Source: Clostridia bacterium (GTDB taxonomy: Bacteria > Bacillota > Clostridia > Oscillospirales > Acutalibacteraceae). Taken from it: a stretch of 64,000 nt of DNA. The position numbers and the translations under genes are program-made. Positions within the stretch are counted from its first letter, which is position 1; the number at the start of each line of letters is the position of its first letter. Shown one piece after another: positions 42,722 through 51,473 of the stretch. The stretch is taken from contig JAGASD010000063.1 in assembly GCA_017621885.1 (NCBI GenBank), positions 62,001 through 126,000 of the forward strand, in the 5' to 3' direction. Below the pieces are notes generated by a model that searched no databases, was not told the DNA's origin, and was given only the letters and a program-made list of their open reading frames with translations.

Positions 42722-43735
42722 TTACATAATATTTTGTGTAAGCACAATTTCATCTGTGTCTGTGAAAGATGCAATGATTCCGTTCCTGTGCTCTGTTGAA
42801 ACAATGGGGGCTTTTGCAACCATTGTAAGATTCCATTTTACATTGGGGTAGATTTTACCGATGTAGTTTGTGCAAACTGCAATTTCGGGCTTCAGGGTTT
42901 TTAAGAATTTCATTGAAGAAGAACCGATATATCCGTGATGACCGATTTTTAAAAGGTCGATATCACCGATGGCCTCCATACAAATTTCTTCCGCGCCCGT
43001 GTCTGCGGTAATATCTGCTGCAAGGAAAGCAGATTTTTCACCTTTTGTAATCTTAACGCCGATACTGTTTGCATTTTCGCCTTTGTCTATATAATAATCA
43101 GGCGGATTAGTGTTTACAAAAAGACATGTGAAATCTTCAAAGCGGAAGGCTTCTGAGGGGAGGTTACTTATTACGGGAATGCTTTTACCGTTTAAAGCTT
43201 TAATTATGCTTCGGTATAAATCGCCGTTCCCCCAGTTTTCATCATCAAGCTTATTTAAGGCTTTTTCGCTATATTCCTTTATATAAGCCTTTTTGATTTG
43301 AATATTCGGGTCATTGATAATGGTGACAAAGTTGCCGGCGTGGTCATAATGCATATGTGTTGCAACAATAAAATCAAGTGTAACATTACCGCTTTTGTCA
43401 GCGGCTGTCTTTTTTATATAGGTTAAAACCTCTTCTTCAAAGCCCTTGTATTCGGTCTTCCTTCGCGGATTTTTGTTGCCCTCGCCTGAGTCGATAAGTG
43501 CAAAATGACCGTTGCTTTCAATGAGTATGCAGTCAGAATTTGCGGTGTTAAGAAAGTGGAGTCTGTCAACGCCGTATGCTTCCGTAAACGTTTCGTTTAC
43601 GATATTCAATTCGGAAACGTATTTGTTATCCAATGCAATTGTAATAATATCCAGAATAAATACCGAAAGCATAATTCCCGTAACAACCCACGTTGCAATA
43701 ACTCTTGCAAGCTTCTTTTTGTCTTTTGTTTTCAT
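42722..43735 (-). CDS. Membrane-anchored metallo-beta-lactamase-fold hydrolase (ComEC C-domain-like)
   Basis: 337 residues. One membrane segment (residues 12 to 33) is followed by an MBL domain: NSDCILIESNGHFALIDSG near residue 65, the metal motif ATHMHYDHAGN near residue 122, AADITADTGAEE near residue 247, and IGHHGYIGSSSMKFLKTL near residue 269. This arrangement is like the extracellular MBL domain of ComEC, a proposed nuclease, but the channel part is missing. It overlaps the upstream SulP-like gene by 4 bases. Substrate (DNA or another phosphoester) is inferred only. Confidence 0.82.
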   Translation of the reverse strand: MKTKDKKKLARVIATWVVTGIMLSVFILDIITIALDNKYVSELNIVNETFTEAYGVDRLHFLNTANSDCILIESNGHFALIDSGEGNKNPRRKTEYKGFEEEVLTYIKKTAADKSGNVTLDFIVATHMHYDHAGNFVTIINDPNIQIKKAYIKEYSEKALNKLDDENWGNGDLYRSIIKALNGKSIPVISNLPSEAFRFEDFTCLFVNTNPPDYYIDKGENANSIGVKITKGEKSAFLAADITADTGAEEICMEAIGDIDLLKIGHHGYIGSSSMKFLKTLKPEIAVCTNYIGKIYPNVKWNLTMVAKAPIVSTEHRNGIIASFTDTDEIVLTQNIM

Positions 43736-44889
43736 TTTGTTACACTCCTTTCTGCGGAGTGCGCTTTTCTGTTAATGAATATACTAAGAGTAAAAATAAT
43801 TGCAGTTGCATTGAAAAAATCCAAGGAAACAAAAGCAATGGAGCACACAGCAAACACCATAATATCAAAAGGCTTTCTTCTTTTGAAAATTTTTGATAAT
43901 GCCGAAAACGGTACACTCTGCCAGGAGGCAACAATGAGCATTGCACCGGCTGTGTGCATGGGAAGTCTTGAAATGAATTCAGGAAAAACAAAGGTAATAA
44001 AAGCTATTGTTATAAGTGAGGTTATTGCTGAAATTATGCCGTAGCCTCTTATTTTATATGCGTTAACAGGGGTAAAAGAGAGCAATCCGTTGAAAATGTT
44101 AGCGGTAGTAAACCCTTTTTCATCCTCGTCAAGAATTACGAAGAACGCCCCCAGAATTAAACCGCCCATTAAGAAAATCGGAATTTGAAGGGGCTGTACA
44201 GATGAAAAATTTGTAACACCTTCAAACGAAATAGGGGTGAGTGTGAGGCTGACCGCTTCGTTTATTGTTGTTAAATCCTTTTGCGGATTTAAAAATAAAT
44301 TTAATATAAAAGGAATTAAAATTGTTATAAACGGTGCAGGGAGATATTTGTTGAGCTTTTTGAATTTGAAGGGGAAGGTTATCATTGCAAAAAGTGTAAT
44401 TGTTCCGTATAACAAGCCTCTGAAATTCGGGTGGAAGCCCAGAGAGCGATAGAAAGCAAGTGTTTCCAAAGGTGTAGCACCACGTGCACCTATGCCAAAA
44501 TAATCGTTAGTGAAAATAATTGTTGAGGCTAATGCAAGCCCTAAAATTGCACCGACCTTTATAAAATCAGGTAAAATGAATCTCTTGAATTTCTTTTTGA
44601 AAATAAAATAAAAAATGCTGCCGAGAAAAACAGAGATTCCGGCACATGCAGGGGATGTAAGGGTGGAAATACAAATAACGGGTACAAGAAATAACGGTGT
44701 AGGTGCAAATACGTTATCTTTATTTAAAAGGGAAGAAAAAATGCACACAGTACAGCAGAGCAGAAATGCCCAAAGCCCCTGACCCGTAACGGCGCAGGCA
44801 CACAAGGCAAAAGAGCCTGTAAGTGCGGCACCGGTTAAGCCAAAGCCTATTTGTTCGGTTATGTTTTTTCTTGAAAGCATATTTTCCAT
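43732..44889 (-). CDS. SulP/UraA-type permease-like membrane protein
   Basis: 385 residues with about eleven hydrophobic segments. The N-terminus GFGLTGAALTGSFALCACAV and the late stretch MHTAGAMLIVASWQSVPFS near residue 320 are like SulP-type transporters. The latter matches the family's AGILIxVAW region. The STAS domain normally found at the C-terminus of SulP proteins is absent. A substrate cannot be given. It is the first gene of a two-gene unit with the anchored MBL hydrolase, and such a pairing suggests uptake of a hydrolysis product, which is speculation. Confidence 0.6.
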   Translation of the reverse strand: MENMLSRKNITEQIGFGLTGAALTGSFALCACAVTGQGLWAFLLCCTVCIFSSLLNKDNVFAPTPLFLVPVICISTLTSPACAGISVFLGSIFYFIFKKKFKRFILPDFIKVGAILGLALASTIIFTNDYFGIGARGATPLETLAFYRSLGFHPNFRGLLYGTITLFAMITFPFKFKKLNKYLPAPFITILIPFILNLFLNPQKDLTTINEAVSLTLTPISFEGVTNFSSVQPLQIPIFLMGGLILGAFFVILDEDEKGFTTANIFNGLLSFTPVNAYKIRGYGIISAITSLITIAFITFVFPEFISRLPMHTAGAMLIVASWQSVPFSALSKIFKRRKPFDIMVFAVCSIAFVSLDFFNATAIIFTLSIFINRKAHSAERSVTK

Positions 44890-44928
44890 AACAGCGCAAT
44901 TGCATCCTTTTTGTTAATATACTTAAAT

Positions 44929-44957
44929 ATTTTACAATATTTATACTCAATAAACAA
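44929..44957 (-). promoter_or_regulatory. Probable sigma-A promoter of the permease/MBL unit
   Basis: On the minus strand TTGTTT (44957-44952) and TAAAAT (44934-44929) are 17 bases apart, 40 bases before the ATG at 44889. Confidence 0.5.
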
Positions 44958-45006
44958 TAGCGATAATAAATTTTTTCTTTTGCACGGTTTGTGTTGTATA
45001 AAGTTG

Positions 45007-45035
45007 TTGACATTTCGGATATATTATCTTATAAT
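45007..45035 (+). promoter_or_regulatory. Consensus sigma-A promoter of the Ser/Gly-repeat protein gene
   Basis: TTGACA (45007-45012) and TATAAT (45030-45035), both perfect, are 17 bases apart. It lies 42 bases before the ATG at 45077, suggesting strong expression. Confidence 0.85.
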
Positions 45036-45076
45036 AATGTGGACAATATGCGAATAAAGGAATGGAGTGTGCATGT

Positions 45077-46153
45077 ATGAATATGTCACCTATTAAAAAA
45101 ATAATCTTAGCTCTTGCCGCAGTAAGCATTGTTTTCTCAATTGTTACTGCAAACAACCTCACAACTGTTATGATGATTATGTCTTCAAGAAAAATGAATG
45201 CAGGTCAGCAGAACGGCTCCGCAGTTGTTCAGCAGCAGGCTGACGGACAGCAGTCTTCAGACAATGGTTCGTCTTCAAACGACAGTTCTGCAGCAGGTAA
45301 CGGTTCATCTTCAAATGACAGTTCAGCAGGTAACGGCGCATCTTCAAATGATTCTTCTGCATCAGGCAGTGGTTCTGCATCAGGCAGTGGCTCTGCATCA
45401 GGCAGTGGCTCTGCATCAGGTAGCGGTTCTGCATCAGGTAGTGGTTCTGCATCAGGCAGCGGCTCAAAGAATGATGCTCCTGCAGGCAACGCAGGTTCAT
45501 CAAACACAGGTGCTACAACAGGTAAGCCCAGATCAAAAGCAGAAATTATAGAGTATTTTAACAAGGCTTCAAACAATGTTAAAACAAGCGCAAAGTCTGT
45601 AACAAAGGTTAAAGAAGAAAACTATCAGGCACAAGATATTAATCTTGGCTCTTTAGGTATGTTACAGGGAGTTGTAAGCAAACTCATTAACGATAACATG
45701 GGTGTTAATGAAGAACAGTCTGGAAGAACAGGTACATCAGTTGCAGATAAAAATGCTATTTATCCTGTTGAAAATGAAGCTTGGTCAAGCAAATTGACTG
45801 TGGATGATATTAAAGATGCTACATGCACAGAGCAAAATGGTGTTTATACAATTACAATCACTGTTAAGGATGACGAACTTGCTGAGCAGTATGCTCATGG
45901 TACAGGTCACCATGGTAAAGCTTTTAATATAGTTATGCCTCAGACGATTAAAGATAATGCAGGTCCGGCAGCTTCTCTTCTTAGCTCTCTTAAGGTTGGT
46001 TACCAGGGAGGTAAAATCGTTGCTACTGTTGATGCAAAAACAGGAAATATTACAAGTGCAAAGTATGACTATGTATGGTTGCTCAACGTTGATGTTGCAG
46101 GCGGTGTTACAGCATATTTCGGTATAAAGACAGATTTTACAGTTAAATGGTAA
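45077..46153 (+). CDS. Exported protein with Ser/Gly repeat linker and unrecognised C-terminal domain
   Basis: 358 residues from the ATG at 45077 (GGAGTGTGCATGT); the ATG at 45062 sits directly on its ribosome site. Residues 5 to 35 are a signal or anchor segment (IILALAAVSIVFSIVTA). Residues 40 to 148 are a Gln/Ser/Asn/Gly-rich linker with repeats of ASGSGS. Residues 150 to 358 form a folded-looking domain with KAEIIEYFNKASNNVK, VDDIKDATCTEQNGVY and a C-terminal FGIKTDFTVKW. A related domain ends the protein at 51474-53021. No known family is recognised. It is a single-gene unit with its own promoter and terminator. Function unknown. Confidence 0.8.
   Translation: MNMSPIKKIILALAAVSIVFSIVTANNLTTVMMIMSSRKMNAGQQNGSAVVQQQADGQQSSDNGSSSNDSSAAGNGSSSNDSSAGNGASSNDSSASGSGSASGSGSASGSGSASGSGSASGSGSASGSGSKNDAPAGNAGSSNTGATTGKPRSKAEIIEYFNKASNNVKTSAKSVTKVKEENYQAQDINLGSLGMLQGVVSKLINDNMGVNEEQSGRTGTSVADKNAIYPVENEAWSSKLTVDDIKDATCTEQNGVYTITITVKDDELAEQYAHGTGHHGKAFNIVMPQTIKDNAGPAASLLSSLKVGYQGGKIVATVDAKTGNITSAKYDYVWLLNVDVAGGVTAYFGIKTDFTVKW
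45359..45466 (+). repeat. 18-bp coding tandem repeat, six units
   Basis: Six direct 18-base units (GCATCAGGCAGTGGTTCT and variants), each coding for ASGSGS. Just before them (about 45264-45358) three looser units code for SSNDSSAxGNG. Variation is at third bases only, so the peptide is conserved while the DNA drifts. Confidence 0.92.
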
Positions 46154-46170
46154 TTTTATAGAATACATAA

Positions 46171-46197
46171 AAACAGCGTCATAATGACGCTGTTTTT
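46171..46197 (+). terminator. Intrinsic terminator after the Ser/Gly-repeat gene
   Basis: AAACAGCGTCAT and ATGACGCTGTTT form a near-perfect stem with almost no loop, followed by TTTT. Confidence 0.85.
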
Positions 46198-46219
46198 TAG
46201 TCTGTAAAGGAATTTTATT

Positions 46220-47011
46220 ATGGTTGATTCAATTAAATCAGAAAAAATAGTTCAGTTTTTAGACACTGATTTAAAAGATAAAATAAAAATTGAGGTGTAT
46301 GAAAAAGCAAGCTCAACCAACACATTAATCCGCCAAAGGGTAAATGAAATTGAAGAAGGTTTTGTTGTTGTTGCTGAAGAGCAGACTGAAGGCCGTGGAA
46401 GATTGGGGCGAAGCTTTTTTTCACCCGATAAAACAGGGCTTTATATAAGTGTGTTTCTGAAACCGAAAATTGCCCCTCAGGATGCAGCTCTTATTACTAT
46501 TGCAGCAGCGGTTGCGGTGTGTGATGCCCTTGAAAAAGCTGGGGCAAACAATCCGCAGATTAAATGGGTGAATGATGTTTTTGTGAATAATAAAAAAGCT
46601 TGCGGGATTTTAACGGAGGCAAGCTTTAACGCTCAAAGCGGTATGCTTGATTATGCAGTTTTGGGTGTCGGGATAAATATGTATGAGCCTGAAGGCGGTT
46701 TCCCCGAAGATATTAAAAGCATTGCAGGGGCAGTTTTTGCTGAAAAAAATGAAGATTTGCGCAATAGAGTTATTGCATATTTTCTTAATTCGTTTATGTG
46801 TTATTACCAAAATCTTTCCGAGAAGGGTTATTTTGATAAATATATGGAAAAATGCTTTGTTTTAGGTAAGGATATAAATGTTATTTGCGGTGATTCTGTA
46901 AGATGTGCAAAGGCGTTGTCGTTAGACGAGAATTGCGGTTTGTGTGTTGAATACGACAATGGTGAAAAAGCAATTCTGGGCTCCGGGGAAATATCAATAA
47001 GAACAAAATGA
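46220..47011 (+). CDS. birA: Biotin--[acetyl-CoA-carboxylase] ligase (monofunctional)
   Basis: 263 residues. The biotinyl-AMP site GRGRLGRSFFSPDKTGLY spans residues 58 to 75. It is preceded by the SSTNTLIRQR start of the catalytic domain, and PQIKWVNDVFVNNKKACGIL follows near residue 113. The C-terminal SH3-like cap is present. The N-terminal helix-turn-helix found in repressor-type BirA is absent, so it should not regulate biotin genes. It attaches biotin to carboxylases or decarboxylase carrier proteins. The ribosome site is AAAGGAATTTTATT. No clear own promoter follows the preceding terminator. Confidence 0.93.
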   Translation: MVDSIKSEKIVQFLDTDLKDKIKIEVYEKASSTNTLIRQRVNEIEEGFVVVAEEQTEGRGRLGRSFFSPDKTGLYISVFLKPKIAPQDAALITIAAAVAVCDALEKAGANNPQIKWVNDVFVNNKKACGILTEASFNAQSGMLDYAVLGVGINMYEPEGGFPEDIKSIAGAVFAEKNEDLRNRVIAYFLNSFMCYYQNLSEKGYFDKYMEKCFVLGKDINVICGDSVRCAKALSLDENCGLCVEYDNGEKAILGSGEISIRTK

Positions 47012-47085
47012 CAGCTCTTAGTCATTTACCACATAAAAACATAGATTTTTTCGTTAAAACAAAAGGGTAAAATTTAATATTGCTA

Positions 47086-47114
47086 TTGCAATTGGTAGAA
47101 TTCTGTGGTAAAAT
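47086..47114 (+). promoter_or_regulatory. Probable sigma-A promoter of the dockerin hydrolase gene
   Basis: TTGCAA (47086-47091) and TAAAAT (47109-47114) are 17 bases apart. A second possible -10 (TATAAT at 47136-47141) lacks a -35 element. Confidence 0.5.
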
Positions 47115-47169
47115 CAATTCGTATATATGGTAGTATATAATGCTACGAGTATCGTATAGGAGGATTATT

Positions 47170-48861
47170 ATGAAAGCAACCAAGAAAATTGTTTGCCTCA
47201 CACTTGCGATTGTGCTTGCAGGTCTCGCTTTTATTATGCCCGTATCGGCATCCGGCACAACTCCCCTCGTTATTGTTGACGGCTTCAATTCAACAAAGCT
47301 TTACAAAGATTTCGGAACTGAAAACCAGACAGAGGCATTTTTCGGCGATGATACAGACGTCGAAACAATGATTACAGAAGTCGGTGGTGCATTTATCAGC
47401 GGATGCATTAAATTCGGTCTTGCTGATAAGGATTATGAGGCTTTTTCACAGTCCTTTATTCCCACACTTAATAAGTATTTTGAGCCTATCGCTTACAATA
47501 CAGACGGTACACCCAAGGACACAACAATAGGCTTCTACAGAACAACTGAAGCTATTGCTGATTACTCTGAAGAAGAAAAAGCCGGGCTTACTTCTTTTGC
47601 AACAGAAACAGCAAAGGGCTACGGCGAAGAAAATACATATAACTTCAGCTATGACTGGAGAGCAGATCCCGTTGAGGTTGCTGAAGAGCTTAATGATTTT
47701 ATCGGTGAAATCAAGGTTAAAACAAACTCAAGAAAGGTTAACGTTGTTGCATTGAGCCTTGGTTCTGCAATTGTTCTTGCTTACCTAGCAGAGAATGGCG
47801 GAAGTGACATCAACAACCTTGTTTTCGCTTCTCCCGCATGGCAGGGCACAAGCCTTGTAGGTAACCTTTTCTCAGGCAATGTTGAGCTTGATATTTTTGC
47901 AGTTGAAAACTATCTTGTTAAATCTGCTGACGTAAGCGCAACAACTCATATTGCAGCTTATATTATTTCGTTTATTGCAAGCTATGAAGGTCTTTCACAC
48001 GAGTATTTCGGTGACCTTAATGCAAATCTTCAGGGTGTTCTTCCCTACGTTTACAGAGATTCTCTCATTCCGCTTATGGCAGGTATGCCCGGCTTGTGGG
48101 CTCTTGTTCCCGATGAGGATTTTGAGGCTGCAAAGGATTTCCTCTTCCCCGAAGGTGTTGACGCTAACCTTGAAGCAATTATTGATAAATATCACGATAT
48201 TCAGATTGATGCTGAAAATATCATAAACGACGCTATGGATGACGGTATGAGATTCGGTATCGTTTTAGGCTACAACCGTCAGATGGTTCCTGTTAATGAG
48301 GAATATGAACAGAGCGACGAGGTTATCGACGTTGTAAATATGAGCGGCGGTGCAACATGTGCATTGTATCTTCAGGCTTATGATGATTGGGGTCAGATTT
48401 ATAATCAGAAGATTAAAGACGGTCACAATCACGTTTCCTGGGATTATAAGATTGATGCTTCAACCTGTATGTTCCCCGAGCAGACTTGGTTCATCAAGAA
48501 TATGAAGCACGCAGCCTACAACCTTCAGGAAGGTACTCTTGACACGGTTCTTTGGCTTCTTAATGCAAAAGAACAGTACACTGTATTCAGTGATAAAGAA
48601 AATCATCCTCAGTTCTCTCTTTACAACACATATAAGAGAAAGGTTACACCTATCGTATTAGAAGGTATTATAGGTGACCTTGATGACAGCGGTGCAGTTA
48701 ACACTCTTGATGCAAGAATTGCACTCAAGATTGCTTCAGGCCAGATTATTCCCACAGATGAGCAGCTTCTCTTCGGTGATATTGACGAAGACGGTGAAAT
48801 CACAACAGTTGATGCAAGATGCATCCTTTGTATTGCTGCAGGTGTTCCCTATCAGGTTTGA
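47170..48861 (+). CDS. Secreted LCAT/lipase-like alpha/beta hydrolase with C-terminal type I dockerin
   Basis: 563 residues from the ATG at 47170, preceded by AGGAGGATTATT. Signal peptide at residues 1 to 27, cleaved after VSAS. The hydrolase domain has LVIVDGFNSTKLY near residue 32, the LCAT-type FSYDWRADPVEVAEELNDFI near residue 158, and the nucleophile elbow VVALSLGSA with Ser196. A C-terminal His (near residue 420, GHNHVSWDYKIDASTC) may complete the triad. Residues 500 to 563 are a dockerin: two EF-hand-like loops, GDLDDSGAVNTLDAR and GDIDEDGEITTVDAR. Dockerins bind cohesins on scaffold proteins outside the cell. The likely substrate is a lipid or another ester; this is inferred. Confidence 0.88.
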   Translation: MKATKKIVCLTLAIVLAGLAFIMPVSASGTTPLVIVDGFNSTKLYKDFGTENQTEAFFGDDTDVETMITEVGGAFISGCIKFGLADKDYEAFSQSFIPTLNKYFEPIAYNTDGTPKDTTIGFYRTTEAIADYSEEEKAGLTSFATETAKGYGEENTYNFSYDWRADPVEVAEELNDFIGEIKVKTNSRKVNVVALSLGSAIVLAYLAENGGSDINNLVFASPAWQGTSLVGNLFSGNVELDIFAVENYLVKSADVSATTHIAAYIISFIASYEGLSHEYFGDLNANLQGVLPYVYRDSLIPLMAGMPGLWALVPDEDFEAAKDFLFPEGVDANLEAIIDKYHDIQIDAENIINDAMDDGMRFGIVLGYNRQMVPVNEEYEQSDEVIDVVNMSGGATCALYLQAYDDWGQIYNQKIKDGHNHVSWDYKIDASTCMFPEQTWFIKNMKHAAYNLQEGTLDTVLWLLNAKEQYTVFSDKENHPQFSLYNTYKRKVTPIVLEGIIGDLDDSGAVNTLDARIALKIASGQIIPTDEQLLFGDIDEDGEITTVDARCILCIAAGVPYQV

Positions 48862-48882
48862 TGCAAGTTAAATAACTAATAT

Positions 48883-48920
48883 AAAGCCCTCGCAAAGTGT
48901 TAAGCTTTGCGAGGGCTTTT
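48883..48920. terminator. Bidirectional terminator
   Basis: AAAGCCCTCGCAAAG and CTTTGCGAGGGCTTT form a perfect 15-bp stem with a 7-base loop and T runs on both strands. It separates two convergent genes. Confidence 0.92.
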
Positions 48921-48932
48921 GTGCATTTATTA

Positions 48933-51335
48933 TTACTTTAATTTCATAACAAGATTTATAACGTTTTTTGCAGTTTCCTGCATTTCACCTAAGGTTATTC
49001 CGTCAGGCTTTTTATATGTTTTTAAAAGAGTACCGTCACTTATTTTAGGATAAGCTCTTCTGCCGCCGGGCATAAGCACGTCAACACCGGCTCTTACACG
49101 GTAAGCGTTTGCTCTGATGGAGGGGAATTCGGGGCTGTTGGTGTATTGCATCCACCAATCGGTCATTACAAGACCTTCAAATCCCCATTCTTTTCTTAAA
49201 ATAAGATTGCAAAGCTCATAGTTGTAATGTGCCCACACACCGTTGATTTTGTTGTATGAAGTCATAATTGTATGGGGTGAGCCTTCTTTGACGCATATTT
49301 CAAAGCCTTTAAGATAAATTTCACGCAATGCTCTCTGCGAAAGCCTGGAATCGTTGCTGTTTCGGTTAGTTTCCTGGTTGTTGCAAGCAAAGTGCTTGGG
49401 ACACGCGGCAACGCCTTGACTTTGTATACCCTTAATAACAGCTGCACCGACTTTGCCGGTTAAAAACGGGTCTTCGGAATAATATTCGAAATTACGTCCG
49501 CAAAGGGGATTTCTGTGAATGTTAAGTCCCGGTCCTAAAAGGATATCGGAGCCTTTTTCTTTCATTTCGCTGCCAACGAGCCGATATAATTCAAATGCAA
49601 GGTCGGTGTTCCACATACAAGCAAGCGCTGTGCCCGAGGGCAAAAGTGAACAACAGGATAATAAGCGTATTCCGGAGGGCCCGTCTGTGGTTGTGATGGG
49701 TGCAATGCCCTTGTCACGCAAAGAGGGGAGCACACCGCCCATTACACCTGCGTTGCCTTTCGCACCTAAGGGGCTGTTCATAACATAAGCACCGCGGCTT
49801 ATGGCTTCAAGCTCCTTTGTTGACAACTGTGCAACAAATTCATCCAATGTATTTTTTCCGTATTTTACATCGCGGAGCCTGATACCTTTGTTGCCGGTAT
49901 AACCGTAATCGGAAGGAAGGTTATCAAGAATAATCTTTTTAAGGTCTGTTTTATTTGTGGTGACGGGAATGTCTTTTCCGTCTTTACCGAGGATGTTGAA
50001 TTCTGTTACGGGAGCGCCAACCTGAGTCAATTGTTCCAATACCATTGTTTTTTCAATATTTAAGGTGAAAACAACTTCTGTGTTGCGGCAATCAGTACCG
50101 AGATGAAAATTATATTTGCCTTTTTCTAAAACGTAAGCGTTGGGGTGACCTGTTACACCGCTGTCATCAAATGAAGCAAAGGTGTAATAGGGGATTTCAA
50201 TTGTAACCTCAGTATATTCGTCTTTTTTTAAGACGTCTGTTTTGTAAAAACCGCAAAGAACCTTCTCGGGGTTTCCTAATTCACCCCGGGGCTTTTCAAC
50301 ATAAATCTGTATAACGTCCTTACCTGCATAATCAGAAATACAGGTAGCTTTAACAACAAGAGAAACGGTGGTGTCGGCAACGTCGCCTTCAATAAATTCT
50401 CTGTTGAATTTTGAATATCCGAGACCAAAGCCGAAGGGATATAAAACAGAATCCTTCTTAAAGGTTTCAAAATAACGGTAGCCAACGTAAACGTCTTCGT
50501 AATAATTGTTATACTCTCTGTTGCCGAAATTATTTGATGAAGGGTAGCTTGAATAGGATTCGGCAATTGTATCGGAAAGTCTGCCGGAAGGTTCTTTGTC
50601 GCCTAAGATAACGTCTGCAAGGGCATTGCCGCTTTCCATACCGCCTTGCCACGGGATAAGAATTGCAGAATTACCTTTGAGCAAATCCTTTTCCCATTGC
50701 ATATCAATAATTGAACCGATATCAAGAACGATAATCGTGTTTTTAAATGCCTCACTCACTCTTGAAATCAAGGATTTTTCTTCTTCTGTTAAGAAATAAC
50801 TGCCGGGGGTAAGGGTGTTTTCACGGTCTTCACCTGCGGCTCTGCCGATTACAACAATTGCATAGTCGGACTTTTTTGCAGCCTCGCTAATTACATTTGT
50901 TTCAATGGGCATTTCTTCATAGTAATGCGGCCAATGTCCCCAGAAGCCGTGGTCGGGTGTGTTTTCAACACACCATTTGGAATAAATCCCGGCTAACTCC
51001 TTGTTAATTTTAGCGCCGTTGTTATAAAGACCCTGCATAAGGCTTACGGTGTAAGGCTTAACAACGTCACCGCCTGAGCCGTAACCGACAAAAATATAAT
51101 CATTCTGCACTCTGCCGAAAACGGAGATTTCACAATCTCTTGAAACGGGTAAAACGTTGTCGTTGCGGAGCAAAACAGTACCTTCAGCGGCGGCACTTCT
51201 GAGAAGCTCGGGCATACCCTCGGTAACGTCCTTAGACAAATTGTCGGTAGCCATTGCTTCATTCTGACCTAATCTGTTTATAACCTTGCCGACAGCGTTA
51301 AATACTTTTCGCTTGAGTTTTTCATCGGAGTTCAT
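48933..51335 (-). CDS. Glycoside hydrolase family 3 (beta-glucosidase-type), domain-permuted
   Basis: 800 residues. The order of domains is reversed compared with most GH3 enzymes. The alpha/beta sandwich comes first (AAAEGTVLLRNDNVLPV near residue 50, FGFGLGYSKF near residue 300). A fibronectin-III-like domain follows at about 315 to 420. The TIM barrel with the active site is last. There the substrate-binding GPGLNIHRNPLCGRNFEYY is near residue 605, KHFACNNQETNR near 655, and the nucleophile is Asp726 in VMTDWW. This layout is known from Ruminococcus albus and Butyrivibrio beta-glucosidases. No signal peptide, so probably cytoplasmic. The ATG follows AAGGGGGAAAGATT. It has its own divergent promoter and a shared terminator. 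Confidence 0.92.
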   Translation of the reverse strand: MNSDEKLKRKVFNAVGKVINRLGQNEAMATDNLSKDVTEGMPELLRSAAAEGTVLLRNDNVLPVSRDCEISVFGRVQNDYIFVGYGSGGDVVKPYTVSLMQGLYNNGAKINKELAGIYSKWCVENTPDHGFWGHWPHYYEEMPIETNVISEAAKKSDYAIVVIGRAAGEDRENTLTPGSYFLTEEEKSLISRVSEAFKNTIIVLDIGSIIDMQWEKDLLKGNSAILIPWQGGMESGNALADVILGDKEPSGRLSDTIAESYSSYPSSNNFGNREYNNYYEDVYVGYRYFETFKKDSVLYPFGFGLGYSKFNREFIEGDVADTTVSLVVKATCISDYAGKDVIQIYVEKPRGELGNPEKVLCGFYKTDVLKKDEYTEVTIEIPYYTFASFDDSGVTGHPNAYVLEKGKYNFHLGTDCRNTEVVFTLNIEKTMVLEQLTQVGAPVTEFNILGKDGKDIPVTTNKTDLKKIILDNLPSDYGYTGNKGIRLRDVKYGKNTLDEFVAQLSTKELEAISRGAYVMNSPLGAKGNAGVMGGVLPSLRDKGIAPITTTDGPSGIRLLSCCSLLPSGTALACMWNTDLAFELYRLVGSEMKEKGSDILLGPGLNIHRNPLCGRNFEYYSEDPFLTGKVGAAVIKGIQSQGVAACPKHFACNNQETNRNSNDSRLSQRALREIYLKGFEICVKEGSPHTIMTSYNKINGVWAHYNYELCNLILRKEWGFEGLVMTDWWMQYTNSPEFPSIRANAYRVRAGVDVLMPGGRRAYPKISDGTLLKTYKKPDGITLGEMQETAKNVINLVMKLK

Positions 51336-51364
51336 AATCTTTCCCCCTTATATATACTAAAACA

Positions 51365-51393
51365 ATTATATTATTTTTATATGTAACGGTCAA
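51365..51393 (-). promoter_or_regulatory. Sigma-A promoter of the GH3 gene
   Basis: On the minus strand TTGACC (51393-51388) and TATAAT (51370-51365) are 17 bases apart, 30 bases before the ATG. Confidence 0.75.
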
Positions 51394-51424
51394 TGGTATT
51401 GATAAAAAGCGAGTTAAATAAAAG

Positions 51425-51453
51425 TTGAAAAATATATTGAAATATGTTACATT
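51425..51453 (+). promoter_or_regulatory. Sigma-A promoter of the fibronectin-repeat protein gene
   Basis: TTGAAA (51425-51430) and TACATT (51448-51453) are 17 bases apart, 21 bases before the ATG at 51474. Confidence 0.55.
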
Positions 51454-51473
51454 GTATTTAGGAGGTTGATAAT

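Noticed and set aside
45198..45576. Overlapping His/Gln- and Pro/Glu-rich frames on both strands
   Set aside because: They are alternate frames of the 18-bp Ser/Gly repeat.
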